The notes under the pieces are model-generated. The model saw nothing but the letters and a program-made list of their open reading frames with translations, was not told the origin of the DNA and ran no database searches. From contig NZ_VZPP01000007.1 in NCBI RefSeq assembly GCF_008801475.1, positions 124,001-188,000 on the forward strand: DNA of 64,000 bases, given 5' to 3'. This DNA is from Pseudomonas moorei (GTDB lineage: Bacteria; Pseudomonadota; Gammaproteobacteria; Pseudomonadales; Pseudomonadaceae). Both the position numbers and the translations under genes were made by a program. This document shows, in pieces, positions 16,421 through 25,018 of this stretch (within the stretch, counting starts at the first letter, position 1; each line of letters starts with the position of its first letter).

Positions 16421-16711
16421 CTATTTGATCTGCACAATGACCGGCCCTTCCGTCACGATCGGCGGGTTCGCCCGGATATTCGAGGCGTTTTTCTGAATCC
16501 AGTCACGCGCGACTTTCAGGCTTGCATCGGTGCTGGCCTTGTCCGTGCAAACGGTCACCGCGGTACCGCCATCACCGGTATTGAGCAGTGTGTAACTGAC
16601 GAGGCCAGGCACTGTCCGAAGGGTCGCTTCGACGTCGGCGCTGCGCTCTTCCAAAAGCTCGAAAAGCTGCTTTGCTCCAGTGCCCAAGTAGGTTCTTATC
16701 ACCGCGTACAT
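16421..16711 (-). CDS. Small conserved protein, possible ABM/dimeric alpha-beta barrel
   Basis: 96 residues. The pattern MYAVIRTYLGTGAKQLFELLEE, then VPGLVSYTLLNTGDGGTAVTVCTD and ARDWIQKN, resembles the ferredoxin-like dimeric barrel of antibiotic-biosynthesis-monooxygenase-like proteins. The usual catalytic residues of that family cannot be assigned. It is convergent with the GntR gene and appears to be monocistronic. The function is unknown. Confidence 0.6.
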   Translation of the reverse strand: MYAVIRTYLGTGAKQLFELLEERSADVEATLRTVPGLVSYTLLNTGDGGTAVTVCTDKASTDASLKVARDWIQKNASNIRANPPIVTEGPVIVQIK

Positions 16712-16902
16712 AGTGGTCTCCCGGGGCTACTGCGTTGACGCCAATCCAGATCCGCTCGTAGCCGCTGTCACTCAAGATTGAGTTCGTCCTGATGTATACA
16801 GCTTAGCCAAACGCCGGCGACGAGCTAAATGCGACGACCATCGGCCAGTTTTGAGCTATTGCAGACGGTCGGATTGCACGCAGATTGTTCGGTGCCGTCG
16901 CC

Positions 16903-17301
16903 CTAGCGACGATAGTAGCGGTGATCCTCCTCGTAACGGTGCCGCATGGCCCGGTCCTCGTGGCGCTCCCAATCACGACGGCGTTCAGCTTCCCGACGGG
17001 CTTGCTCTCTGCGCCAATTCTCTCTGCGCCATTCGTCTCGGCGCCAATCGTCTCTATGATCGTACCAGCGGCCGTCATGCCAGTATCGGTCGTCATGGGC
17101 AAGCAATGGCCCCGGCTGCTTGCCGGCCATACTGGCCAAGGTCGGCCAAGGGGTGTCGGCGGCCTGGACAGGTGCCTGAACGTCGGCAACTTCAGGTGCG
17201 AAAACAGGGGTTGAGGACTTCATTTGTGTGGCGGATGCCGAGCTCACTGCCGCGAACGCGAACAGGCCGAAGAGCACCCTCCGTGGGACATGGAATTTCA
17301 T
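16903..17301 (-). CDS. Small secreted Arg/Trp/Tyr-rich protein
   Basis: About 132 residues starting MKFHVPRRVLFGLFAFAAVSSASA, a convincing signal peptide. The mature part has a striking C-terminal low-complexity region built of Arg, Trp, Glu, Tyr, His and Asp (DDRYWHDGRWYDHRDD, RRENWRREQARREAE). Similar WR/YH-rich periplasmic proteins are common in pseudomonads and other proteobacteria, with no known function. Upstream in-frame codons (from 17343) are possible, but the signal peptide begins at the ATG at 17301. Confidence 0.6.
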   Translation of the reverse strand: MKFHVPRRVLFGLFAFAAVSSASATQMKSSTPVFAPEVADVQAPVQAADTPWPTLASMAGKQPGPLLAHDDRYWHDGRWYDHRDDWRRDEWRRENWRREQARREAERRRDWERHEDRAMRHRYEEDHRYYRR

Positions 17302-17449
17302 GAGCGAAGACAACCTCTGATTGGCAATGGGACGCGTGGCCATCTGACCGCGGGAAGCCTGCGAGGGGGCGTGCTTACCGAGCGAATGTGCCTATCCACA
17401 TAGACCGATAAACAGGGAAAAGTTCTAGAGACCCGTTGCTAAATAGCCA

Positions 17450-17463
17450 ACAGTTTAAACTGT
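17450..17463. other. Palindrome in the 17302-17618 intergenic region
   Basis: ACAGTTTAAACTGT is a perfect 14-bp palindrome in the gap between two divergent genes for exported proteins. It is followed by GTAGGGGGG and an A-rich stretch. It could be an operator for either gene. No convincing -35/-10 pair was located and no gene is seen in the rest of the gap. Confidence 0.3.
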
Positions 17464-17618
17464 AGGGGGGTTAAAAAAGGGGACTGGTTGCGACGGCTGT
17501 TGCAGCAGGAACTTCAGGGTATTGGCCTGGTCAATAGCGGCCCTGTATCGGAAATGCCCGGCAGCGCTTTGGTCTTTTTACGGCAGTGCCGTCCGAGTTC
17601 AGTCGAGTCCGCCCCCTG

Positions 17619-18365
17619 ATGCCAACCAAGAGTTTTCTGCCGGGCCTCATTCTGGTGTTCTGCGCCGTCGCGTCGTTTTGTTCTGTGGCTGCCGAGCGAA
17701 GAGTGCCCGCGCAGAGCAACAGCGCCTCAACCACCCTGATCGAAACAGCCTCGCGGCAGTATGGAAATGGCCAGCTGGACCAGGCCGCCGCGACGCTGGA
17801 GCGTGCCCTGCATATCCAGCCGAACAATCCCGCGACGCTGCATTACCTCGGTGTGTTACGCCTTCAGCAGGGGCAGTACCAGCAGGCTGAAACCCTGGCG
17901 GCGCGCTCGAACATGCGGGTTGGTCGCAACATTGAGTTGCGCAACCGCAACTTCCAATTGATCCAGGCGGCGCAGCGGGCCCAGTCTTCAAGTCCCCCAC
18001 CCAATGCCAAAGAGAACCAGGTCGCCATACAGAAGGGGCTTGAAGGGGAGGTCCAAAGGCGCCGCGAAGCCGAAATGGCGATGATTGAGCAATCCACTCC
18101 TGACACGGGGCGCGATGCTGCCAACGTCGCTGGTGCAGAGGCGGTTCGGTTTTCGGATGCACCGACGGCTGGAACATTGCAAATGGCTAATGTCGAGCCA
18201 GAGCGTGCTGACGCCGACGTTGAGATTCCCCGCGGCCATATGCCGCCCCCGGGCAAATGCCGAATTTGGTTTCCCGATCGTCCGCCGGGACATCAGCCCC
18301 GACCCGGTAAATGCAAGAAGCTGCGGTATCGGGTTCCCTCAGGGGCTTACCTGGTGCACGGTTGA
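17619..18365 (+). CDS. Exported tetratricopeptide-repeat protein with a C-terminal Pro/Cys domain
   Basis: About 248 residues. An N-terminal hydrophobic signal (FLPGLILVFCAVASFCSVAA) is followed by a TPR-like helical pair (YGNGQLDQAAATLERALHIQPNN, then LHYLGVLRLQQGQYQQAETLAARS). A charged linker leads to a C-terminal segment with the repeated PPPGKCRIW and PRPGKCKKL motifs, also seen in small pseudomonad lipoproteins. The two parts are usually separate in the proteins I recall. It is probably an envelope protein. The ATG at 17619 (MPTKSF) is chosen because the signal begins there. The stop lies exactly where homology to a broken MFS gene begins. Confidence 0.6.
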   Translation: MPTKSFLPGLILVFCAVASFCSVAAERRVPAQSNSASTTLIETASRQYGNGQLDQAAATLERALHIQPNNPATLHYLGVLRLQQGQYQQAETLAARSNMRVGRNIELRNRNFQLIQAAQRAQSSSPPPNAKENQVAIQKGLEGEVQRRREAEMAMIEQSTPDTGRDAANVAGAEAVRFSDAPTAGTLQMANVEPERADADVEIPRGHMPPPGKCRIWFPDRPPGHQPRPGKCKKLRYRVPSGAYLVHG

Positions 18366-19203
18366 ATTTCTGAGTGCCCTGTTTGGCGTCGAGATGCTGG
18401 GGCAGAGTCGGGACCATGGGGTACAGGCACTGGCACTCGGTGGTGCCGGGTTGATGCTCGCGGTGTTGGCCTGGCGACATATGCGGCGCAGGGAGCAACC
18501 GTTACTGGCGCTGGACGTTTTGGCCATCCGTACCTTCAGCGCCTGCCTGTGTGGCGGGTCGATTTTTCGGATCGCCATCAGCACCTTGCCGTTTCTGCTG
18601 CCGCTGATGTTTCAACTGGCTTTCGGTCTTTCCGCGCTGGATTCGGGGGTGCTGGTATTGGCTGTCTTCGCCGGCAACCTGGCCATGAAACCGTTCACCA
18701 CGCGGGTGATGGAACGATGGGGATTTCGCCCCGTACTGCTGATCAACGGCTTACTCGGCGTACTGGCGATAGCGGCCTGTGCGTTGCTGGATGAGCGCAT
18801 GAGTTGGGCGCTGGTGCTGTTCATTCTGTTCGTCGATGGCCTGTCACGATCCATGCAGTTCACCGCGTTCAACACCTTGGGTTTTGCCGATGTGCCCAAC
18901 GCGCAGATGAGCGATGCATCGTCCTTGTTCAGCATGTTTTTCCAACTGAGCATGGCGATGGGTGTGGCAACGGGGGCGTTGCTGCTACGGCTGTCCATGA
19001 GCATTCATGGCCATGCCGAACAGGCGCAGACGGTGGACTTTCAGCTGACGTTTCTGTGCGTGGCCGTGATTGCGGCGATTGCTTTGCTGGACAACCTGCG
19101 ATTGCCACCGAAGGCCGGCGAGTCCGTGTTGCAGCGAGCCTGGCAGGGCAGGGCCTCTCCAGGCGCAGATGGCCTCCCGGCAAAGGGGAGGCCGTCTCGA
19201 TAG
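18364..19203 (+). pseudogene. 5'-truncated MFS (DHA2-type) exporter
   Basis: The frame from 18364 reads as the C-terminal part of a major-facilitator drug exporter: several hydrophobic helices, RRREQPLLALDVLAIRTF, the loop RVMERWGFRPVLLINGLL, and a hydrophilic tail. The N-terminal half, with the first helices and the GxLaDrxGrr motif, is absent. Immediately upstream is the stop of the TPR gene in another frame, so the gene has no proper start; the frame continues upstream only as an antiparallel-codon accident. An ATG at 18397 could start a fragment, but no functional transporter would result. This marks a deletion or replacement junction near 18364. Confidence 0.75.
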
Positions 19204-19214
19204 TGCCTGCGACG

Positions 19215-19817
19215 TCAGAAGTCGAAGAACACGGTTTCCGCTTCACCTTGAACGTGAATGTCGAACCGGTAGGCCAATTTCCCGTCAACCGTGCAGCGCC
19301 GGGCAATCAGGGATTCGCGCCGATGGGGTTGTTCGATCAGATTCAACACGGGGTCCACGGCATTCGCCTGGGGTTCGTCGTCGAAATACAGTCGGGTCTG
19401 CAAGTGGATGTTGATGCCCCGGGCAAACAGCGACACGTTGACATGCGCGGCCATGGCAACGCCCGCGGCGTTTTTCACCACGCCCGGCTTCACGGTGTTG
19501 ATCGTCCATTCACCGACATCAGTCGTGGCGGTGCGGCCAAAACAGTTGAACGGTTTTTCCAGGTCGTAGCCGCTGTCGTAGACGCCATCGTGATTGGCTT
19601 GCCAGAACTCCAGAAACGCGTCGCGAATCAAGTGGCCGTTGCCGTCATACACGTGGCCCAGCAACACAATGTGCTCACCAGGCGCGCCAGGCTTGGCCAT
19701 CTGGTTCCAGATTTCCTGTTCGCGCGGCGGATTGCCGGCAGCTTCCAGTGCCAGGCCGATATGCACATAGGGGCCGGCCGTTTGCGACGGGGTTTCAGGC
19801 AGAAGTTGAACGGGCAT
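19215..19817 (-). CDS. pcaG: Protocatechuate 3,4-dioxygenase alpha subunit
   Basis: 200 residues, normal length for PcaG. The N-terminus LLPETPSQTAGPYVHIG is the classical alpha-subunit signature, followed by GEHIVLLGHVYDGNGHLIRDAFLEFWQAN. The alpha subunit lacks the iron ligands but contributes to the active site of the (alpha-beta)n enzyme that cleaves protocatechuate to 3-carboxy-cis,cis-muconate in the beta-ketoadipate pathway. GAGGAGGCC precedes the ATG. It lies 12 bp after pcaH. Confidence 0.95.
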   Translation of the reverse strand: MPVQLLPETPSQTAGPYVHIGLALEAAGNPPREQEIWNQMAKPGAPGEHIVLLGHVYDGNGHLIRDAFLEFWQANHDGVYDSGYDLEKPFNCFGRTATTDVGEWTINTVKPGVVKNAAGVAMAAHVNVSLFARGINIHLQTRLYFDDEPQANAVDPVLNLIEQPHRRESLIARRCTVDGKLAYRFDIHVQGEAETVFFDF

Positions 19818-19829
19818 GCGCAGGCCTCC

Positions 19830-20549
19830 TCAGCAGTTTTCGAAGTGGGTCTTGCGCTGGCCGCGCAGGACGATGTCAAAACGATAAGCCAGGCAATCCA
19901 TCGGATTGGCCATGCTCATATCCAGTCTGGCGATCAGGCTTTGCACCGCTTCCTGGTTCGAGATCGACTTGACGATCGGGCACATGGGGATCAGCGGATC
20001 ACCTTCGAAATACAGCTGGGTAATCAAGCGTGTCGCAATGGACGGGCCACTGATGGAGACATGGATATGGGCCGGGCGCCAATCGTTGGGGCCGTTGCGC
20101 CAAGGGTAGGGACCGGGCTTGACGGTACGGAAGCTGTAGTTGCCATCGCGGTCGGTCAGTGCGCGGCCGACACCGCCGAAATTCGGGTCGAGCGGGGCCA
20201 GATAGCTGTCCTTCTTGTGCCGGTAACGGCCACCGGCGTTGGCTTGCCACATCTCCACCAGGGTATGGGGAATCGGCTTGCCGTGCTGATCACACACGCG
20301 ACCGGCGACAATGATGCGTTCGCCGATCGGCAGGCCACCGTGATTGAAGTTCAACAGCAGATCGTTATCGTGCTGACCCATCTTCAGGTGGGAAAAGTCC
20401 GGGCCGCTGGTTTCGGACAGGGATTGGGGAATGCTCACCAGTGCCTGGCGCGGGGAGCGCAGGATCGACGTCTTGTAGTCGGGGGTCAGGGCTTTTGGAT
20501 GCCAGTTACGGTCACGAATGACGAAGCGGCTGTCGTGCGCATCAGACAT
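19830..20549 (-). CDS. pcaH: Protocatechuate 3,4-dioxygenase beta subunit
   Basis: About 239 residues starting [18 protein letters not shown]. The non-heme Fe(III) ligands are in place: Tyr109 (GGRYRH), Tyr148 (PGPYPW), His161 and His163 (RPAHIHV). It forms the catalytic half of intradiol ring cleavage of protocatechuate. The ATG at 20549 follows AACAGGAAAAACGAC. An upstream in-frame start at 20666 lies in the promoter region and is not used. The regulator pcaQ lies just upstream on the same strand. Confidence 0.95.
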   Translation of the reverse strand: MSDAHDSRFVIRDRNWHPKALTPDYKTSILRSPRQALVSIPQSLSETSGPDFSHLKMGQHDNDLLLNFNHGGLPIGERIIVAGRVCDQHGKPIPHTLVEMWQANAGGRYRHKKDSYLAPLDPNFGGVGRALTDRDGNYSFRTVKPGPYPWRNGPNDWRPAHIHVSISGPSIATRLITQLYFEGDPLIPMCPIVKSISNQEAVQSLIARLDMSMANPMDCLAYRFDIVLRGQRKTHFENC

Positions 20550-20664
20550 GTCGTTTTTCCTGTTGTTATGGTTGGACGGAGGCGGGCACTGCGTTGGCAG
20601 CGACACGTGACCCCAGTTTCCTCCTGCGCGACCGGATGCAAAACTGAAAAAAACGACCCTATCC

Positions 20665-20680
20665 ATATCCAGATGGTTAT
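20665..20680 (-). promoter_or_regulatory. Candidate PcaQ binding site
   Basis: Read on the minus strand, ATAACC-ATCT-GGATAT resembles ATAACC-N4-GGTTAA, which I recall as the PcaQ-type operator: the left half is exact and the right half degenerate. It lies about 115 bp upstream of pcaH, an activator-like position, and overlaps the very end of pcaQ. Confidence 0.45.
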
Positions 20681-21606
20681 GGATATTGTCCTTCGCGATA
20701 TTCCTGCCCGATCTCGCGCAGGGCTTCCACGCACCACTGCGCCGCTGGCGTCACCGGCAATGCAGGATTGCTGCACACCCCCACCGAACCGCCGGGTTCG
20801 CGCATCCCCAGGTCCAGCTCCACCAACTCACCTTGCCTCAAGTCCTGCCTGACAGCGTCATAGGGCGCCACCCAGATGGCCTGACTGCATTGCACGTAGC
20901 GCCGACTCAGGGCGATCGACAGGGTTTCCAGGCGTTGGCGTGATGGCGTTATCCCGTGCTGTACAAACAGGCTGTCGGCGAATTTGCGGATCGTCGTCCC
21001 CGCCGACGGCAAGACTAGCGGATAGTCCTCGAGGTTTTTATGCCCCTGCGGATCGCAGAGGGCCGGGTGGCCAGCGCGCACCACCAGGGTCATCGACTCG
21101 CTGTAGAGGTGCTCGAACGTCAGACCGGAGATCAACGGGCTATCGGTCATCCGACCGACCACCAGGTCCAGTTCGCCGACCCGCAGTTGCGACAGCAGAT
21201 AAGCGCTGGGCCCGGTCATGACACTGACCACCAGGGCAGGGTGTCGGTCATGCAGGCGGCGAACCACTTCAGGAACCAGCAGGCTTTCGACGGTGGACAG
21301 CACACCAAGCTGCACGGTAACCGGTTCATGCACGCCGGAGCGCAGACTGTTGACCCCTTCGCGCAGCGATTGCACGCTCGGCCCGGCGTAGCGCAGGAAG
21401 GCGGCACCGGCCTCGGTCAGCGTCGAACCCTTTTTGCCCCGTTCAAACAGGGTGGCCTCCAGCAGGGTTTCCAGTTCCTTGAGGGTCTTGGAAAGCGCCG
21501 GCTGGCTGATCGCCAACTTGTCGGCGGCACGTGCCAGGCTGCCCTGGCGCGCCACTTCGAGAAAGCACACCAGATGACGGAATTTGATTCGGGTATCGAT
21601 GTTCAA
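20677..21606 (-). CDS. pcaQ: LysR-type activator of protocatechuate genes
   Basis: 309 residues. The LysR winged helix is at the N-terminus ([40 protein letters not shown]), followed by the effector domain with [19 protein letters not shown]. The RIKFRHL start and overall texture match PcaQ, which activates pcaHG in response to beta-carboxymuconate. The position directly upstream of pcaHG supports the name. It differs from the next two LysR proteins, which lack the pca context. Confidence 0.85.
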   Translation of the reverse strand: MNIDTRIKFRHLVCFLEVARQGSLARAADKLAISQPALSKTLKELETLLEATLFERGKKGSTLTEAGAAFLRYAGPSVQSLREGVNSLRSGVHEPVTVQLGVLSTVESLLVPEVVRRLHDRHPALVVSVMTGPSAYLLSQLRVGELDLVVGRMTDSPLISGLTFEHLYSESMTLVVRAGHPALCDPQGHKNLEDYPLVLPSAGTTIRKFADSLFVQHGITPSRQRLETLSIALSRRYVQCSQAIWVAPYDAVRQDLRQGELVELDLGMREPGGSVGVCSNPALPVTPAAQWCVEALREIGQEYREGQYP

Positions 21607-21671
21607 TCAGGTGTTCTGCCTTGGTGGTGTGGCAAGCACTCTTGCGGGTGCCTGCTGCTGATGATAGGCGG

Positions 21672-22628
21672 TTATCGGCCGACGTTCAGTAGTTCGAAGC
21701 CAGGGATCAGCCTTCCCAGTTTGACGGCCTGGCGATACAGCACCTGCATGAGTTGGGTGGCCGATTCGGAAAGCGGTTCGAACCGTGAGTAGACAAAGCT
21801 TATTTCAAACTCAATCGCCTCATCCAAGGGGACGACCGTCAGGCCGCTGTCCTGGGCCACGAATTCATCGATGATGGTCAACCCCATGCCTTGCTTGACC
21901 AGGGCCACCGCTTCGTTGGCATTGGTGAAATTCAGCATGGAGCGTAGGTTCAGGCTCTGGCGTTCGATCTCCTCGGCCAGCAGTCGGCCAAAAGGCATGT
22001 CGGGGCGAAACAGCAACAACGGCTGATCGACCAGGTCGTGTAGCGACAAGGAAGGTCGCTGGGCAAAAGGGTGATCAGCCGGCATCACGCAGACCATGCG
22101 TGCACGCATGAAAGCCTGTGAGTGCAGATGGTCATGGATCAGCGGCAGTGCCGAGATCGCCAGGTCGACTTTCTTCGAAAGGATTTGATTGGGCATATCG
22201 CCCATCAGCGTTGTTTGCCATTCGATATTCAGCGATGGCAGTTCTCGCTTGAGCTGGGCCAGGGCGAACGGGATGACCACCGTCGACAGTGAAGCGCTGC
22301 AGCAGATGCGCAACTGTCGATTGGGGCCGCTGGCCAGGGCCAGCGCACAGTCGTTGACGGCCAGCGCGGCCTGGTAAACCCGCTCGACTTCCCGGTAAAG
22401 GATCACGGCTTCGGCCGTGGGCACCAGGCGATTATTGATGCGCTGAAACAAGCGGTAGACCAGCCGGCTCTCGATATAAGCGATCAGCTTGCTGACTGCA
22501 GGCTGCGACACGTAGAGCATTTTTGCTGCTCCGCTGATCGAGCCCGTCAGCATCACCGCCCGGAACACTTCCATGTGCCGCAGCTTGAACACCATCGTGT
22601 TGGCGTAGGGGGCTTCGCCGTTGGGCAT
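21672..22628 (-). CDS. LysR-family transcriptional regulator
   Basis: 318 residues, with the helix-turn-helix near residues 17-75 (LRHMEVFRAVMLTGSISGAAKMLYVSQPAVSKLIAYIE). The substrate-binding domain is of the type found with OccR/CatR-like regulators. It is divergent from the lactonase-MFS-SDR-TIM operon starting at 22779 and is the best candidate regulator of it. A long-spaced inverted repeat lies in the shared promoter region. The start at 22628 has only a weak AAAGG; an internal Met at codon 12 is an alternative. The ligand is unknown. Confidence 0.85.
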   Translation of the reverse strand: MPNGEAPYANTMVFKLRHMEVFRAVMLTGSISGAAKMLYVSQPAVSKLIAYIESRLVYRLFQRINNRLVPTAEAVILYREVERVYQAALAVNDCALALASGPNRQLRICCSASLSTVVIPFALAQLKRELPSLNIEWQTTLMGDMPNQILSKKVDLAISALPLIHDHLHSQAFMRARMVCVMPADHPFAQRPSLSLHDLVDQPLLLFRPDMPFGRLLAEEIERQSLNLRSMLNFTNANEAVALVKQGMGLTIIDEFVAQDSGLTVVPLDEAIEFEISFVYSRFEPLSESATQLMQVLYRQAVKLGRLIPGFELLNVGR

Positions 22629-22645
22629 GGGTCATTAACCTTTGG

Positions 22646-22734
22646 TTATTGTTCGAGCGATCTCTGTATGAGCGCTGTTAGCGGCCGGGTCGTATCTTCA
22701 CTGCAACTGCATCGCCCAGCGCGGCGAACAATAA
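22646..22734. promoter_or_regulatory. Long-spaced inverted repeat in divergent LysR/lactonase promoter
   Basis: TTATTGTTCG (22646-22655) and CGAACAATAA (22725-22734) are exact 10-bp inverted copies, 79 bp apart, one beside each divergent gene. ATTAACC-TTT-GGTTATT overlaps the left copy at 22633-22649. This arrangement suits a LysR tetramer bending the DNA between two sites, but the binding protein is inferred only from position. Confidence 0.4.
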
Positions 22735-22778
22735 CAAAGATCAGTTAGCAAGCGCAGTGACGCTTGGCGGGAGCAGCC

Positions 22779-23612
22779 TTGAGCATCTACGACGAACCCA
22801 AGATCGATTGCCATAACCATTTGTTTGACCCGGCGCGGTTTGCCTATCGCGCCGACACAATCTACGCACCCGCCGGGCAGGAAGTCGCGCCCCTGGAACA
22901 GTTCGTTCGGGTCATGGATGCCTATGGCGTACAGCACGCGTTGCTCGTGGGGCCGAGCAGTGGTTACCGCACCGATAATCGTTGCCTGCTGCATGCGCTG
23001 GCGCAGGGCGAGGGCCGTTTCAAGGGTATCGCCGTTGTTGACCATGACGCCCGCCTGGACGAACTGGCCGGGCTTAAGGAGCAGGGCGTGGTCGGCGTCG
23101 CCTTCAATCCAGCACTGGAAGGCGTGGCCGTCATGGATGACGCGGCCGGGCTTTTCGGGCGGCTCGCCGAACTGGACCTGTTCGCCCAGATCCAGGTGCA
23201 AGGCGACCAACTGCTCGGGTTGCTGGGCTTGATCGAGTCGACAGCGCCGCGGTTGCTCATCGATCACTGTGGGCGCCCCGAGGTCCGCGCAGGTCTCGGC
23301 CAACCGGGGTTCCGGGCGCTGCTGGATCTGGCCGGGAGCGGGCGGGCCTGGGTGAAAATTTCCGGTATGCAGAAATTTGCCGCCCACGATCATCTCGACG
23401 AACAAGCCGGTGCGTACGTGGGGGCGTTGCTCCAGGCGTTTGGCCCGGATGCCTGCGTATGGGGCTCGGACTGGCCGTTCATTCGCGAGCAATCTCGGGT
23501 GGACTACGGACCATTGCTCAAGCTGGCAGAGCGATTGATCCCCGATTTCAGTGAACGCAGGAAGGTGATGTGGGACACGCCACGCCGACTGTTCGGCTTT
23601 GGCGAACGTTGA
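22779..23612 (+). CDS. COG3618-type amidohydrolase/lactonase (TIM barrel)
   Basis: About 277 residues. Metal-dependent amidohydrolase landmarks are visible: DCHNHLFDP near the N-terminus, LIDHCGRP in the middle and WGSDWPF near the C-terminus. The family includes 2-pyrone-4,6-dicarboxylate lactonase, L-fuconolactonase, galactarolactone isomerase and sulfomuconolactone hydrolase, so a lactone is the likely substrate. No ATG fits; TTG at 22779 is 5 nt after GGGAG and gives the start LSIYDEPKIDCHNH. A TTG at 22764 is the alternative. It is the first gene of an operon with an MFS carrier, an SDR and a TIM-barrel protein. Confidence 0.8.
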   Translation: MSIYDEPKIDCHNHLFDPARFAYRADTIYAPAGQEVAPLEQFVRVMDAYGVQHALLVGPSSGYRTDNRCLLHALAQGEGRFKGIAVVDHDARLDELAGLKEQGVVGVAFNPALEGVAVMDDAAGLFGRLAELDLFAQIQVQGDQLLGLLGLIESTAPRLLIDHCGRPEVRAGLGQPGFRALLDLAGSGRAWVKISGMQKFAAHDHLDEQAGAYVGALLQAFGPDACVWGSDWPFIREQSRVDYGPLLKLAERLIPDFSERRKVMWDTPRRLFGFGER

Positions 23613-23671
23613 ACCAGCCCCGGGCTGGGGGCTGCCGGTAATACCCTCCGATAATAACAAGGAACAAAACG

Positions 23672-25018
23672 ATGACGACCGACAATCGATTCGCAGCGTC
23701 GACGCTCGCCTGTCCGGCGACGCAAACCGCCAGAACACGCACGAGATTCATGATCCTGGCCCTGATTTCCGGGGGCACCATGATCAACTATCTGGACCGC
23801 AGCGTCATGGGCATCGCCGCGCCCAGCATCAGTGCCGACCTGGGCCTGAATGCCGTCATGATGGGGCTGATCTTTTCTGCATTTTCCTGGACCTACGCGG
23901 CCGCGCAGATTCCCGGGGGCATCCTGATCGATCGGTTGGGCACGAAGTTCACCTACTGGCTGGCGCTGACCTTATGGTCGCTGTTCACCGGCCTGCAAGG
24001 CCTCGCCCAAGGCTTTCTTTCGCTGCTGGGCTTTCGCTTGCTGGTGGGCGCCAGCGAAGCACCGTGCTTTCCCACCAACAGTCGGGTGGTAGCGACCTGG
24101 TTCCCACAGAGTGAGCGGGCCCGGGCGACCGGTATCTATACCTTCGCCGAGTACGTCGGGCTGGCATTTCTCACGCCGCTGCTGTTCTGGGTGTTGCATG
24201 CCCATGGCTGGCGCGTACTGCTGATGGCCGTGGGGATCCTGGGTGTTCTGTATGGCCTGGTGTGGTGGCGCAAGTATCACGAACCCCATGAGTCGACCAC
24301 GGCCAACCAGGCCGAGCTTGACTACATTGCCGAAGGTGGCGGGGTGATTGATGGGGGACAGAAGGCCACGCGGTTCTGCTGGTCGCAGATCCCGGCGTTG
24401 CTCAAGCATCGCAACATGCTGGGGATCTGCCTGGGGCAGTTTGCCTGTAACTCGACGAACGTGTTCTTCCTCACCTGGTTTCCCACCTATTTGGTCACCG
24501 AGCGGCACATGCCCTGGCTCAAGGTGGGCTGGGTGGCGGTGCTGCCGTTTATCGCGGCTTCCCTCGGGACCCTGGCCGGTGGCTGGTTATCGGACGCCTT
24601 GCTGCGTCGCGGCTACTCGCTGAATGTCGCCCGCAAATTGCCAGTGATCGCAGGCCTTTTGACTGCATCGGTGATCGTGCTGGCCAACTACGTCGACTCC
24701 GACGCGCTGGTGATCGCCATTCTGTGCGTGGCCTATTTCGCCCAGGGCATGTCGGCGCTGGCCTGGATGATCGTGTCCGACATTGCACCCAAAGGTCTGC
24801 TCGGTTTGAGCGGCGGCGTGTTCAACCTGTTCGCCAATGCGGCCGGCATCGTTACCCCGTTGACTATCGGCGTCATTGTCAGCACCACCGGCTCGTTCGT
24901 CTGGGCCCTGGCTTTCGTGTCCTCGATCACCGTAATGGGTGCGCTGTGTTACCTGTTCATGGTGCGCGATCTGCGCCGCCTGCCTGATATCCAATCCGTT
25001 CAACAAGGAGCAATTTGA
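23672..25018 (+). CDS. MFS anion:cation symporter (sugar-acid type)
   Basis: 448 residues of the ACS family (glucarate/galactonate/tartrate-like). The sequence NYLDRSVMGIAAPSISADLGLN, the QIPGGILIDRLGTKFTYW loop and the FRLLVGASEAPCFPTNSRVV helix are characteristic. It has about twelve membrane helices. Members import hexarates, aldonates and similar acids with protons, which fits the lactonase, SDR and TIM-barrel genes around it. AACAAGGAACAAAACG precedes the ATG. Its stop overlaps the SDR start by one base. Confidence 0.85.
   Translation: MTTDNRFAASTLACPATQTARTRTRFMILALISGGTMINYLDRSVMGIAAPSISADLGLNAVMMGLIFSAFSWTYAAAQIPGGILIDRLGTKFTYWLALTLWSLFTGLQGLAQGFLSLLGFRLLVGASEAPCFPTNSRVVATWFPQSERARATGIYTFAEYVGLAFLTPLLFWVLHAHGWRVLLMAVGILGVLYGLVWWRKYHEPHESTTANQAELDYIAEGGGVIDGGQKATRFCWSQIPALLKHRNMLGICLGQFACNSTNVFFLTWFPTYLVTERHMPWLKVGWVAVLPFIAASLGTLAGGWLSDALLRRGYSLNVARKLPVIAGLLTASVIVLANYVDSDALVIAILCVAYFAQGMSALAWMIVSDIAPKGLLGLSGGVFNLFANAAGIVTPLTIGVIVSTTGSFVWALAFVSSITVMGALCYLFMVRDLRRLPDIQSVQQGAI

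Noticed and set aside
17565..17625. Sequence ahead of the TPR gene resembling the 3' end of a tRNA (GTTCAGTCGAGTCC...CCA)
   Set aside because: No matching acceptor stem, anticodon arm or complete T-arm could be folded, so neither a tRNA nor an attachment-site fragment is supported.
18804..20852. A 682-codon plus-strand frame across the MFS fragment and opposite pcaGH
   Set aside because: Its sequence is low-complexity antisense translation of pcaG and pcaH, whose iron ligands and subunit signatures are clear on the minus strand.
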